The notes under the pieces are model-generated. The model was not told the origin of the DNA, did no database searches, and saw only the letters and a program-made list of their open reading frames with translations. Both the position numbers and the translations under genes were made by a program. A stretch of 6,228 bases of DNA from RGIG3528 sp045640725 (GTDB taxonomy: Bacteria; Bacillota; Clostridia; Lachnospirales; Lachnospiraceae). Location of the stretch: positions 1 to 6,228 of the forward strand of contig JAZUFN010000219.1 of NCBI GenBank assembly GCA_045640725.1, written 5' to 3'. Below, piece after piece: positions 1 through 4,626 of the stretch; position 1 is the first letter of the stretch; each line of letters begins with the position of its first letter.

Positions 1-37
1 AAAAAAGTGTGTCAATTAGATACGTCCCCCTGTCACA
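1..37 (-). terminator. Possible intrinsic terminator of the lipoprotein gene, built from the repeat
   Basis: Read on the minus strand, TGTGACA (37-31) and TGACACA (14-8) can form a stem with one mismatch and a 16-nt loop. It is followed by one C and then six T (6-1) at the window edge. It lies about 33 nt after the lipoprotein stop codon. The stem is short and mismatched and the T tract may continue outside the window, so the call is tentative. Confidence 0.35.
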
Positions 38-72
38 TTTGTGTCAACCAGTCACGTCCCCCTGTCACATTA
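9..72. repeat. Two tandem copies of a 32-bp imperfect palindrome
   Basis: Copy 1 is 9-40 and copy 2 is 41-72. They match at about 27 of 32 positions and share an exact 18-bp core (ACGTCCCCCTGTCACATT) at 22-39 and 54-71. Each copy is bounded by TGTGTCA on the left and TGTCACA on the right, a 6/7 inverted repeat, so each can fold. The second copy runs through the stop codon of the lipoprotein gene at 70-72. Units with TGTGACA and GGGGGACG blocks resemble dispersed intergenic palindromes of Firmicutes genomes. That resemblance is from memory and is not tested here. The element may continue to the left of the window. Confidence 0.75.
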
Positions 73-1350
73 GTTCTTAGGTATCACCTTAATCTTCACA
101 AAAGTCAGATTCAATCCGTAGTAATCCGGATTTTCTTTGAGGCTGTTTGCTACAGCCCCCTCAGGAACATATATTTCTCTAAGTCTTTCGCAGCCCATAA
201 AGGCGCCTTTTTTTATTTCCTGTATATCTTTGGACAAATATACGGTACGAAGCTCTGTGCAATTAGCAAATGCACCAAAGCCAATCTTTGTTACCTGATC
301 CGGCAGAGTAAAAGTTCCTGTAATGCTACTACCTGCATAGGCTTCATCTCCTATTTCCAAAATTGTAACTACAGGATGCTCATGAGACTGGGTCTCTACC
401 AGACCACTGGCAGGTAAGGTACTGATTTCCGTAGCTGCAATGACTCTGCCGTATTCCATGTTAATAATACAGTTCTGATAACTGCAATACACTTCATTTT
501 TAGGATCTACCACTATTTCTTTGAGAGATGTGCAGCCGGTCAGGATGCCATACTCATTCACCTTGCTGTCTGAAACTGTACCTTCAATATAACGCACTGA
601 TGCCGGAATATATAGCTTTTCCAAGGCACTCATGTTATTCAAGGCCTGCCATCCTATATACTGTATGCTTTCGGGGAAAGCTATCTCCTTTACTAAACTG
701 TTATCCATAAAAGCATATCTGCATATTCCCTTTACAGGCTCACCGTTATTAATGGCAGGAATTGTCATAATAGTATTCAGCTTGTTATCATAGCTTTTTA
801 CCATCCAGCCCTGAGATTCCAAGCCGCCAAATCCCACCCCATATGTAGGCCTCTCAAAAGTGAAGTCCAATGCTGTTGTAGCAGGATACGGCGTAGGCGA
901 AGCAGACGGAGTAGCCGTAGGCGTCACTGTAGGCGATACCGTAGGTGTTGCAGTCGGCGTAGCTGTAGGCACCGGAGTTCTGGTAGCTACGGGAGTTATG
1001 GTCGGCGTAGGACTAACAGTAGGAGTTATAGAAGGTGTGTTTGTAGGCGTAAGGGTAGGTGTCGCTGTCGCACTGGGACTAACAGTAGGTGTAGGCGTAT
1101 TGGTGGGAAGCGGGGTACAGGTGTTAGATGGAGTAGGGCTTATCCTCGGGTCACCTGTCATCTGGTAATTATAGTAATGATTATAACAAAGTCCATCCAT
1201 ATTAACATAATTAAAACATAAATGCACACTGCAAACAGGCGGTTCCGGTAAGACCGGATCCACCTTCTTTTTTCCACAAGCAGCAGTCATGAGAAGCATG
1301 ACCCATATTAGCGAAATGGCTATTTTCCTTTTCTTAATTTTATCCTGCAT
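70..1350 (-). CDS. Surface lipoprotein with Cys/His motif, Thr/Pro-rich stalk and BspA-type leucine-rich repeats
   Basis: This is a 426-residue exported lipoprotein. A basic N-terminus (KIKKRK) and hydrophobic segment (about 10-24) end at a lipobox-like TAAC with lipidated Cys25. The -3 residue is Thr rather than the usual Leu. Residues 40-59 hold a C-x4-C-x10-C-x2-H motif (C40, C45, C56, H59) that could bind a metal. Residues 71-158 are almost only Thr, Pro, Ser, Ala and Val, a low-complexity stalk like those that span a cell wall. Residues about 195-420 carry leucine-rich repeats of the BspA/LRR_5 type (units such as IGFGAFANCTELRTVYL and IKKGAFMGCERLREIYV), which in this family mediate adhesion or protein binding. 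The ligand is unknown. The ATG has only a GGGGGG tract 3 nt upstream, an unusually close ribosome site, part of which can pair in a small AGCC/GGCT hairpin. The gene is transcribed alone and divergently from 1513-2058. Confidence 0.85.
   Translation of the reverse strand: MQDKIKKRKIAISLIWVMLLMTAACGKKKVDPVLPEPPVCSVHLCFNYVNMDGLCYNHYYNYQMTGDPRISPTPSNTCTPLPTNTPTPTVSPSATATPTLTPTNTPSITPTVSPTPTITPVATRTPVPTATPTATPTVSPTVTPTATPSASPTPYPATTALDFTFERPTYGVGFGGLESQGWMVKSYDNKLNTIMTIPAINNGEPVKGICRYAFMDNSLVKEIAFPESIQYIGWQALNNMSALEKLYIPASVRYIEGTVSDSKVNEYGILTGCTSLKEIVVDPKNEVYCSYQNCIINMEYGRVIAATEISTLPASGLVETQSHEHPVVTILEIGDEAYAGSSITGTFTLPDQVTKIGFGAFANCTELRTVYLSKDIQEIKKGAFMGCERLREIYVPEGAVANSLKENPDYYGLNLTFVKIKVIPKN
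877..1140 (-). repeat. Low-complexity Thr/Pro-coding repeat tract
   Basis: This tract encodes residues 71-158 of the lipoprotein as degenerate units of the form T-P-T-x-T-P or S-P-T-x. On the plus strand it reads as recurring GTAGGCGTA-like and GTAGGTGT-like words. The short near-identical units make slippage and length variation between strains likely (inference). Its mirror frame gives a Val/Gly-rich open frame that is only a shadow. Confidence 0.8.
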
Positions 1351-1368
1351 AAGCCCCCCAAATAGGCT

Positions 1369-1383
1369 AAAATACTGTATTTT
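1369..1383. promoter_or_regulatory. Perfect 15-bp palindrome upstream of the lipoprotein gene (operator-like)
   Basis: AAAATAC and GTATTTT flank a single central T, a perfect 7+1+7 inverted repeat. It ends 18 bp before the lipoprotein start codon. In that position a bound protein would block transcription start or early elongation. I could not fix a convincing -35/-10 pair for the lipoprotein gene in 1351-1512, so the operator role is a guess from position and symmetry. Confidence 0.35.
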
Positions 1384-1449
1384 CCACTATTGTAACTCTT
1401 TTAACAAATATCTTCTATTAAAGAAATATAAACTCTTCCCCTTTTTCAC

Positions 1450-1478
1450 TGGAAATATAGGATTATTAATGCTAAAAT
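1450..1478 (+). promoter_or_regulatory. Candidate sigma-70-type promoter of the DUF5662 gene
   Basis: TGGAAA (1450-1455, 4/6 to the -35 consensus) lies 17 bp before TAAAAT (1473-1478, 5/6 to the -10 consensus). The -10 is preceded by TG at 1470-1471, which makes an extended -10. Transcription would begin near 1485, giving a leader of about 28 nt that contains the ribosome site AAGGGAAG. Confidence 0.45.
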
Positions 1479-1512
1479 GACTGACAATAAATAAAAAAGG
1501 GAAGTAAACAGT

Positions 1513-2058
1513 ATGAATCCTTTTGGACATTTTTATACAATAACCAAACACAGGCACAAAGTGGTAGCCCTTTGTTTTCGCGCCGGCATAGGCTGGCAGG
1601 GTCTGCGCCACGACCTCTCCAAATACAGCCCCACAGAATTTCTCCCAGGCGCTAAGTACTACTCAGGCGACCACTCTCCTATTCGAGACGAACGAAAGGC
1701 TAATGGCATGAGTCTGGCTTGGATGCACCACAAGGGCCGTAATCGTCACCACTATGAATACTGGATAGATATGGATCCCGAAACAAAAAAATACGGTCCG
1801 GTAGCTATGCCGGATCGCTTTATAAAAGAAATGCTTTGTGACAGAATCGCAGCCTCTAAAGTATATCTGGGTAAAAAATACACCGACCGCTCACCCTTGG
1901 AATATAATGAGAGGGAACGAGCCAACTGGGTTATCCACCCGGATACTGCAGATAAGATAATATTCCTATTAAAAATGGTGGCAGATAAGGGTGAAAAAGC
2001 CACCCTTAAGTACCTGCGCACCCATAAGACTATAGACCCATCCGGAGCTGTGAATTAG
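1513..2058 (+). CDS. DUF5662-family histidine-rich protein
   Basis: This is a 181-residue cytosolic protein with no signal peptide or membrane segment. It resembles the conserved Firmicutes family DUF5662, whose function is not established. Visible conserved-looking blocks are H13-x-H15, an HD dyad in GLRHDLSKYSPTEF (H33, D34), AWMHHK (H72, H73), RNRHHYEYW (H79, H80) and LCDRIAASK (D109). The series of spaced histidines and an HD pair suggests a helical metal-binding fold, perhaps related in logic to HD-domain phosphohydrolases. That is inference from residue pattern only. The ATG follows an AAGGGAAG ribosome site with a spacing of about 10 nt. The gene stands alone on the plus strand, divergent from the lipoprotein gene and convergent with the PspC gene, with which it shares 4 bp at the stop codons. 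Family assignment is from memory of the motif pattern. Confidence 0.75.
   Translation: MNPFGHFYTITKHRHKVVALCFRAGIGWQGLRHDLSKYSPTEFLPGAKYYSGDHSPIRDERKANGMSLAWMHHKGRNRHHYEYWIDMDPETKKYGPVAMPDRFIKEMLCDRIAASKVYLGKKYTDRSPLEYNERERANWVIHPDTADKIIFLLKMVADKGEKATLKYLRTHKTIDPSGAVN
1986..2008. terminator. Hairpin inside the DUF5662 gene end; weak candidate terminator for the PspC gene
   Basis: TAAGGGTG (1986-1993) and CACCCTTA (2001-2008) form a perfect 8-bp stem with a 7-nt loop. It lies about 47 nt after the PspC stop codon on the minus strand. No T tract follows on either strand, so a canonical intrinsic terminator is not supported. It may only be coding sequence. Confidence 0.2.
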
Positions 2059-2264
2059 TATGATGTGTATGTGCCTTCCGGTGGAAACTCCATAATAATA
2101 GCAGCTATAATATAAGCTAAAAGACCTGAGCCTGCGCAGATAATCAACAGCGCTGCAATCAATCTTACAACAGTGGGATCACATTCCAGATACTCTGCCA
2201 GGCCACCGCAAACGCCACATATTTTTTTGTTGCTTCTTGACTTATAAAGCTTTTTCTTTTCCAT
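2055..2264 (-). CDS. PspC-domain small membrane protein
   Basis: This 69-residue protein fills a single PspC domain (PF04024 type). It has a basic N-terminus (KKKLYKSRSNKK, residues 3-14), the family signature ICGVCGGLAEYLECDPTVVR (15-34), and one hydrophobic membrane segment at about 34-58 containing a Gly pair (G45, G47). In Proteobacteria PspC helps sense envelope stress. In Firmicutes, stand-alone copies of this size are common and their partners are mostly unknown. An excellent AAAGGAG ribosome site (2273-2279) sits 8 nt before the ATG, so the start is secure. A perfect 10-bp palindrome, TTGTATACAA (2278-2287), abuts that site and could be an operator. No phage-shock partner genes (pspA, liaF-type) are in the window. 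Its stop (TAA, 2055-2057) overlaps the TAG of the convergent gene. Confidence 0.9.
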   Translation of the reverse strand: MEKKKLYKSRSNKKICGVCGGLAEYLECDPTVVRLIAALLIICAGSGLLAYIIAAIIMEFPPEGTYTSY

Positions 2265-2323
2265 TTTTCCATCTCCTTTGTATACAATCTTGTGATTTGA
2301 ATAATCTTTTTTACGTTGTTAAA

Positions 2324-2332
2324 AATATAACA
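2324..2332 (-). promoter_or_regulatory. Candidate extended -10 promoter, proximal to the PspC gene
   Basis: On the minus strand TG-T-TATATT (2332-2324) forms an extended -10 with 5/6 match to TATAAT. Transcription would begin near 2317, leaving a leader of about 53 nt. The -35 region 17 bp upstream is only a T run (2/6), so the call leans on the extended -10. Confidence 0.35.
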
Positions 2333-2342
2333 CATTTTATGC

Positions 2343-2384
2343 GATTAAAAAAGGGTAAAAATAGCGATTTAACCATTTTTAATC
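2343..2384. repeat. Imperfect inverted repeat in the PspC leader region
   Basis: The left arm GATTAAAAAAGGGT (2343-2356) and the reverse complement of the right arm 2371-2384 (GATTAAAAATGGTT) agree at 12 of 14 positions, with nine consecutive matches at the outer ends and a 14-nt centre. It lies between the two candidate PspC promoters. It could be a leader hairpin or a protein site, but the AT-rich context makes chance symmetry more likely than usual. Confidence 0.45.
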
Positions 2385-2416
2385 TGAAAAAACACAAAAA
2401 AAACACAAAATTACAC

Positions 2417-2444
2417 TTGCAAAATTTCGTAAAAATTATATACT
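2417..2444 (+). promoter_or_regulatory. Candidate plus-strand promoter with no gene downstream
   Basis: TTGCAA (2417-2422, 4/6) is followed after 16 bp by TATACT (2439-2444, 5/6). Transcription would begin near 2451, and the next signal on this strand is the terminator at 2532-2567. AT-rich DNA produces such matches by chance, so this is tentative. Confidence 0.3.
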
Positions 2445-2463
2445 ATTTTTAAAGAATTTGAAA
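2435..2463 (-). promoter_or_regulatory. Candidate distal promoter of the PspC gene
   Basis: On the minus strand a perfect TATAAT (2440-2435) is preceded after 17 bp by TTTCAA (2463-2458, 3/6). Transcription would begin near 2428, giving a leader of about 165 nt that would contain the inverted repeat at 2343-2384. The -10 overlaps that of the plus-strand candidate by two bases. Confidence 0.35.
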
Positions 2464-2531
2464 TGCTACAAATTCCAAAAAAACGTTTTTTTAATTTCGC
2501 TTACAAGTATTTTTTTCATTTTCCCTTACAA

Positions 2532-2567
2532 ACAAAGCGCCAGCTTCTTACGAAGCTGGCGTTTTGT
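2532..2567. terminator. Strong bidirectional intrinsic terminator
   Basis: CGCCAGCTTC (2538-2547) and GAAGCTGGCG (2552-2561) form a perfect 10-bp stem with a TTAC loop. Flanking A and T bases extend the pairing to about 16 bp (2532-2567, with one G-T wobble). Plus-strand RNA leaves the GC-rich stem into TTTTGT and minus-strand RNA into CTTTGTTTG. It lies 33 nt after the stop codon of the metallo-hydrolase gene and so ends the phosphofructokinase-hydrolase unit. It would also stop any plus-strand transcript from the AT-rich gap. Confidence 0.85.
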
Positions 2568-2599
2568 ATATATGACTTTTTCTATTGTCAAATATCCAC

Positions 2600-3238
2600 T
2601 TACAGCTTCAATTCCACTTGAATAGCCGCTCCGTATTCTTTGATAAGCTTAACAAAGTCTGTACCGTCTTCCGGTTTTCCCACAACTTTTCCATAATGAG
2701 TAGGGATAACCGCCTTAGGCTTTATGCTGAATGCAAATTCTGCCGCCTGTTTTTTATCCATGGTATACTTGCCGCCGATAGGCAACAGAGCTACATCGCA
2801 ACGCACGCCTCTGTTATCCTCATTCACGTCAGTATCTCCGGCTATATAGTAGGTCACACCATCCATTTTGACCAGATACCCCTGCCATCTGCTACCTCTG
2901 GTATGAAAAGGCATCAAAATATTATAAGCAGGAACAGTCTCTATCCAAAGTCCCATGAATTCATGGATAGTTCCCGGCTCCCAAAGCTCTGTATTAATAT
3001 CGGAAAACTCCTTTTTGAGCACTTTTTCCATGGATGCCGGCGCCACAATAACAGTCTTATCATTTTTCACATTTCTTATGGATGCAGCATCAAAATGGTC
3101 ATAATGCTCATGGGTGACAAAAATGATATCAGCGTCATGCCTTTCATTCCCAACTTCAAAAGGATCAAAGTATATAACTTTTGACCCTGTGATTCTGATA
3201 CTGCTTTGAGCATTTACTGTAATATTAGACAAGTCCAT
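2600..3238 (-). CDS. MBL-fold metallo-hydrolase (UlaG-like, COG2220 type)
   Basis: This is a 212-residue cytosolic metallo-beta-lactamase-fold enzyme. Metal ligands are visible in order: H43-x-H45-x-D47-H48 (THEHYDHFD), D135 in AGDTDVNED, and H181 in IPTHYG. The block VPAYNILMPFH (102-112) replaces the middle histidine region of classical beta-lactamases and is typical of the UlaG-like branch, which includes lactonases and phosphodiesterase-like hydrolases. The substrate cannot be read from the sequence. Length is normal for single-domain members. The start is secure: GGAG (3247-3250) lies 8 nt upstream of the ATG. It begins 21 nt after the phosphofructokinase stop with no room for a promoter, so the two are almost certainly co-transcribed. 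A strong terminator follows. Whether it acts on a sugar-phosphate-related compound is speculation from context. Confidence 0.9.
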   Translation of the reverse strand: MDLSNITVNAQSSIRITGSKVIYFDPFEVGNERHDADIIFVTHEHYDHFDAASIRNVKNDKTVIVAPASMEKVLKKEFSDINTELWEPGTIHEFMGLWIETVPAYNILMPFHTRGSRWQGYLVKMDGVTYYIAGDTDVNEDNRGVRCDVALLPIGGKYTMDKKQAAEFAFSIKPKAVIPTHYGKVVGKPEDGTDFVKLIKEYGAAIQVELKL

Positions 3239-3259
3239 TCTTTATTCTCCACTGCTTCT

Positions 3260-4477
3260 TCAGCTCAACACTTCTTCTCTTATTTTGAATATCTTTGGCA
3301 TTCCGTTTTGCATTCTGATAACATTTTCCCCCTGAATCAAAGGCAGGAAGTATTTATATGCTTCATTGGACACATTGCATCCGTCATCGGTAATCCACTT
3401 TTCAGGGAAATCTTTCTCCTTATTGGCTACTTCACTGGCAGGAACAGAGATAACATCAACTACATAAGGAGCATCAGATACACGACTAAATGCCATCATT
3501 ACGCCACTTTCTCCCCGAAGCGCTGCCGCCACTCCTCTGCCACCTATAAGAGTCGCTTCATCGATATCTGTTTTGGAGCAGATATGAGAGCTGCACCTCT
3601 GCATGACATTAAGCTCTATAGAACGTACCTTGCAGCCTATCTTGTCTCTTACCAGTCCTTCCAGCTGTTTACCTATACCCGAAAGCTGAATATGGCCAAA
3701 ATTATCCACCTCTGTTCCGCGGAAATTATCATCCTCTAAAATAATGCCTTCTGAAACAGCTACAATAACCGCCTTATGCTTGGCCATTTCCCTTTTTACA
3801 TCCATCAGAAATTTTTCACGGGAAAAATTACCTTCAGGCAAATAAATAAGATGTGGAGCTATTTCACCATTAGCACGTAAAACACAGGTGGAAGCTGTAA
3901 GCCAGCCTGCATTTCTCCCCATAATCTCCACTATGGTGACAGAAGGGATACTGTACACGCTGGAATCGCAGATGATTTCCTGTACAGTGCAAGCCACGTA
4001 CTTTGCAGCAGATCCAAAGCCGGGAGTATGATCTGTCACACACAAATCATTATCAATAGTCTTGGGAATACCAACGACCTTAAGATCGATGCCATGTCGC
4101 TCTACATAAGCAGACAGCTTCATGACAGTATCCATGGAGTCATTACCGCCAATATAGAAAAAAGCTCTTATGTCATGTTTATTAAAGCAGTTGATAATCT
4201 GCTCATATATTTTTGCATCCTTCTCTTCTTCCGGGAGCTTAAATCTACAGCTCCCCAGAACAGTAGACGGGGTCTGTTTCAACAACTCCATATCAGAGGT
4301 ATTTACAATATAACTTTTGAGATTAATAAGCTTGTCGTTAATAATGCCTTCAATACCATTTATAGATCCAAAAATGGCATCGATTTCCTTACTTTTACAG
4401 GCCTCTTCATATACTCCTACCAGAGAAGCATTGATGGCGGCGGTGGGTCCGCCTGACTGTGCTACCGCAATATTCAT
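3260..4477 (-). CDS. pfp: Pyrophosphate-dependent-type 6-phosphofructokinase
   Basis: This 405-residue cytosolic enzyme is expected to interconvert fructose 6-phosphate and fructose 1,6-bisphosphate. Family motifs in order are SGGPTAAIN (8-16), YIGGNDS (108-114), GIPKTIDND (136-144, with K139 and catalytic-type D142), MGRNAGWL (186-193), PEG (214-216) and VRSIELNVMQRC (284-295). Asp113, where ATP-dependent enzymes have Gly (GGDGS), and Lys139 in PKTIDND are the marks of pyrophosphate use. Asn112 stands where GGDD enzymes have a metal-binding Asp. The length exceeds the roughly 320 residues of ATP-PFK and fits the PPi group. The start at 4477 is chosen because the conserved N-terminus begins MNIAVAQSGG and an AAAGGA site lies about 7 nt upstream. 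A 22-residue upstream extension is possible but has no homology. It is the first gene of a two-gene unit. Phosphate donor is inferred, not shown. Confidence 0.9.
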   Translation of the reverse strand: MNIAVAQSGGPTAAINASLVGVYEEACKSKEIDAIFGSINGIEGIINDKLINLKSYIVNTSDMELLKQTPSTVLGSCRFKLPEEEKDAKIYEQIINCFNKHDIRAFFYIGGNDSMDTVMKLSAYVERHGIDLKVVGIPKTIDNDLCVTDHTPGFGSAAKYVACTVQEIICDSSVYSIPSVTIVEIMGRNAGWLTASTCVLRANGEIAPHLIYLPEGNFSREKFLMDVKREMAKHKAVIVAVSEGIILEDDNFRGTEVDNFGHIQLSGIGKQLEGLVRDKIGCKVRSIELNVMQRCSSHICSKTDIDEATLIGGRGVAAALRGESGVMMAFSRVSDAPYVVDVISVPASEVANKEKDFPEKWITDDGCNVSNEAYKYFLPLIQGENVIRMQNGMPKIFKIREEVLS

Positions 4478-4522
4478 ACGAAATCCTTTCCGATGAGCTC
4501 TACTATCAGCAAACAGAACAAT

Positions 4523-4548
4523 AATGGTTAAGTGAAAACTCAACCATT
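4523..4548. promoter_or_regulatory. Inverted repeat in the pfp leader
   Basis: AATGGTT (4523-4529) and AACCATT (4542-4548) form a 7-bp inverted repeat with a 12-nt centre. On the minus strand further AACA and TGTT pairing is possible with a small bulge. It lies between the candidate promoter and the start codon, about 45-71 nt before the pfp ATG, and so would be in the mRNA leader. It could be a hairpin or an operator. No T tract follows, so it is not a terminator. Confidence 0.4.
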
Positions 4549-4560
4549 GTTTACTTAGGG

Positions 4561-4589
4561 ATAATACCTTAGTTAAATAAAAAAGTAAA
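4561..4589 (-). promoter_or_regulatory. Candidate promoter of the pfp-hydrolase unit
   Basis: On the minus strand TTTACT (4589-4584, 4/6) is followed after exactly 17 bp by TATTAT (4566-4561, 5/6). Transcription would begin near 4554, giving a leader of about 77 nt. The site falls in the 149-bp gap between rsmJ and pfp, where no terminator for rsmJ is visible, so upstream read-through into pfp also remains possible. Confidence 0.5.
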
Positions 4590-4626
4590 GTTGATAGCCA
4601 TTAGAAATACTTATTCTGATAATTAG

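Larger units (their letters stand above)
2265..2599. other. Gene-free AT-rich intergenic region
   Basis: This 335-bp stretch is markedly richer in A and T than its neighbours and has no credible protein gene. It holds the leader of the PspC gene, candidate promoters on both strands with overlapping -10 boxes (2435-2444), an imperfect 42-bp inverted repeat, an A-rich run (2385-2410), a perfect AAAAAAACGTTTTTTT palindrome (2477-2492) and a bidirectional terminator (2532-2567). Confidence 0.8.

Noticed and set aside
7..417. Plus-strand 136-residue open frame at the left edge
   Set aside because: It overlaps the palindromic repeat and the LRR coding end of the lipoprotein gene and has no family-like features.
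877..1140. Possible CRISPR-like or other spaced repeat array
   Set aside because: The repeats are short, degenerate, without unique spacers, and lie in frame within a clear protein gene.
860..1168. Plus-strand open frame coding a Val/Gly-rich 102-residue protein
   Set aside because: It is the mirror of the Thr/Pro repeat tract of the lipoprotein gene. Its low-complexity composition follows from the repeat codons, and it has no independent support.
2237..2452. Plus-strand 71-residue open frame in the AT-rich gap
   Set aside because: Its Lys/Asn/Phe-rich composition is what random AT-rich DNA gives. It starts antisense to the PspC gene and lacks a ribosome site.
2585..3184. Plus-strand 199-residue open frame
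   Set aside because: It lies antisense inside the metallo-hydrolase gene, whose ligand motifs are unmistakable, and the antisense protein shows no recognisable pattern.
3206..4456. Plus-strand open frames of 177 and 142 residues opposite the phosphofructokinase gene
   Set aside because: They are antisense shadows of a well-conserved enzyme, with no ribosome sites or protein features.
4478..4543. Longer start for the phosphofructokinase (427 residues)
   Set aside because: The extra 22 residues precede the conserved MNIAVAQSGG opening, overlap a leader inverted repeat, and are less well placed than the ATG at 4477 with its AAAGGA site.
4590..4626. Terminator after rsmJ
   Set aside because: No stable hairpin with a T tract was found between the rsmJ stop and the pfp promoter candidate.
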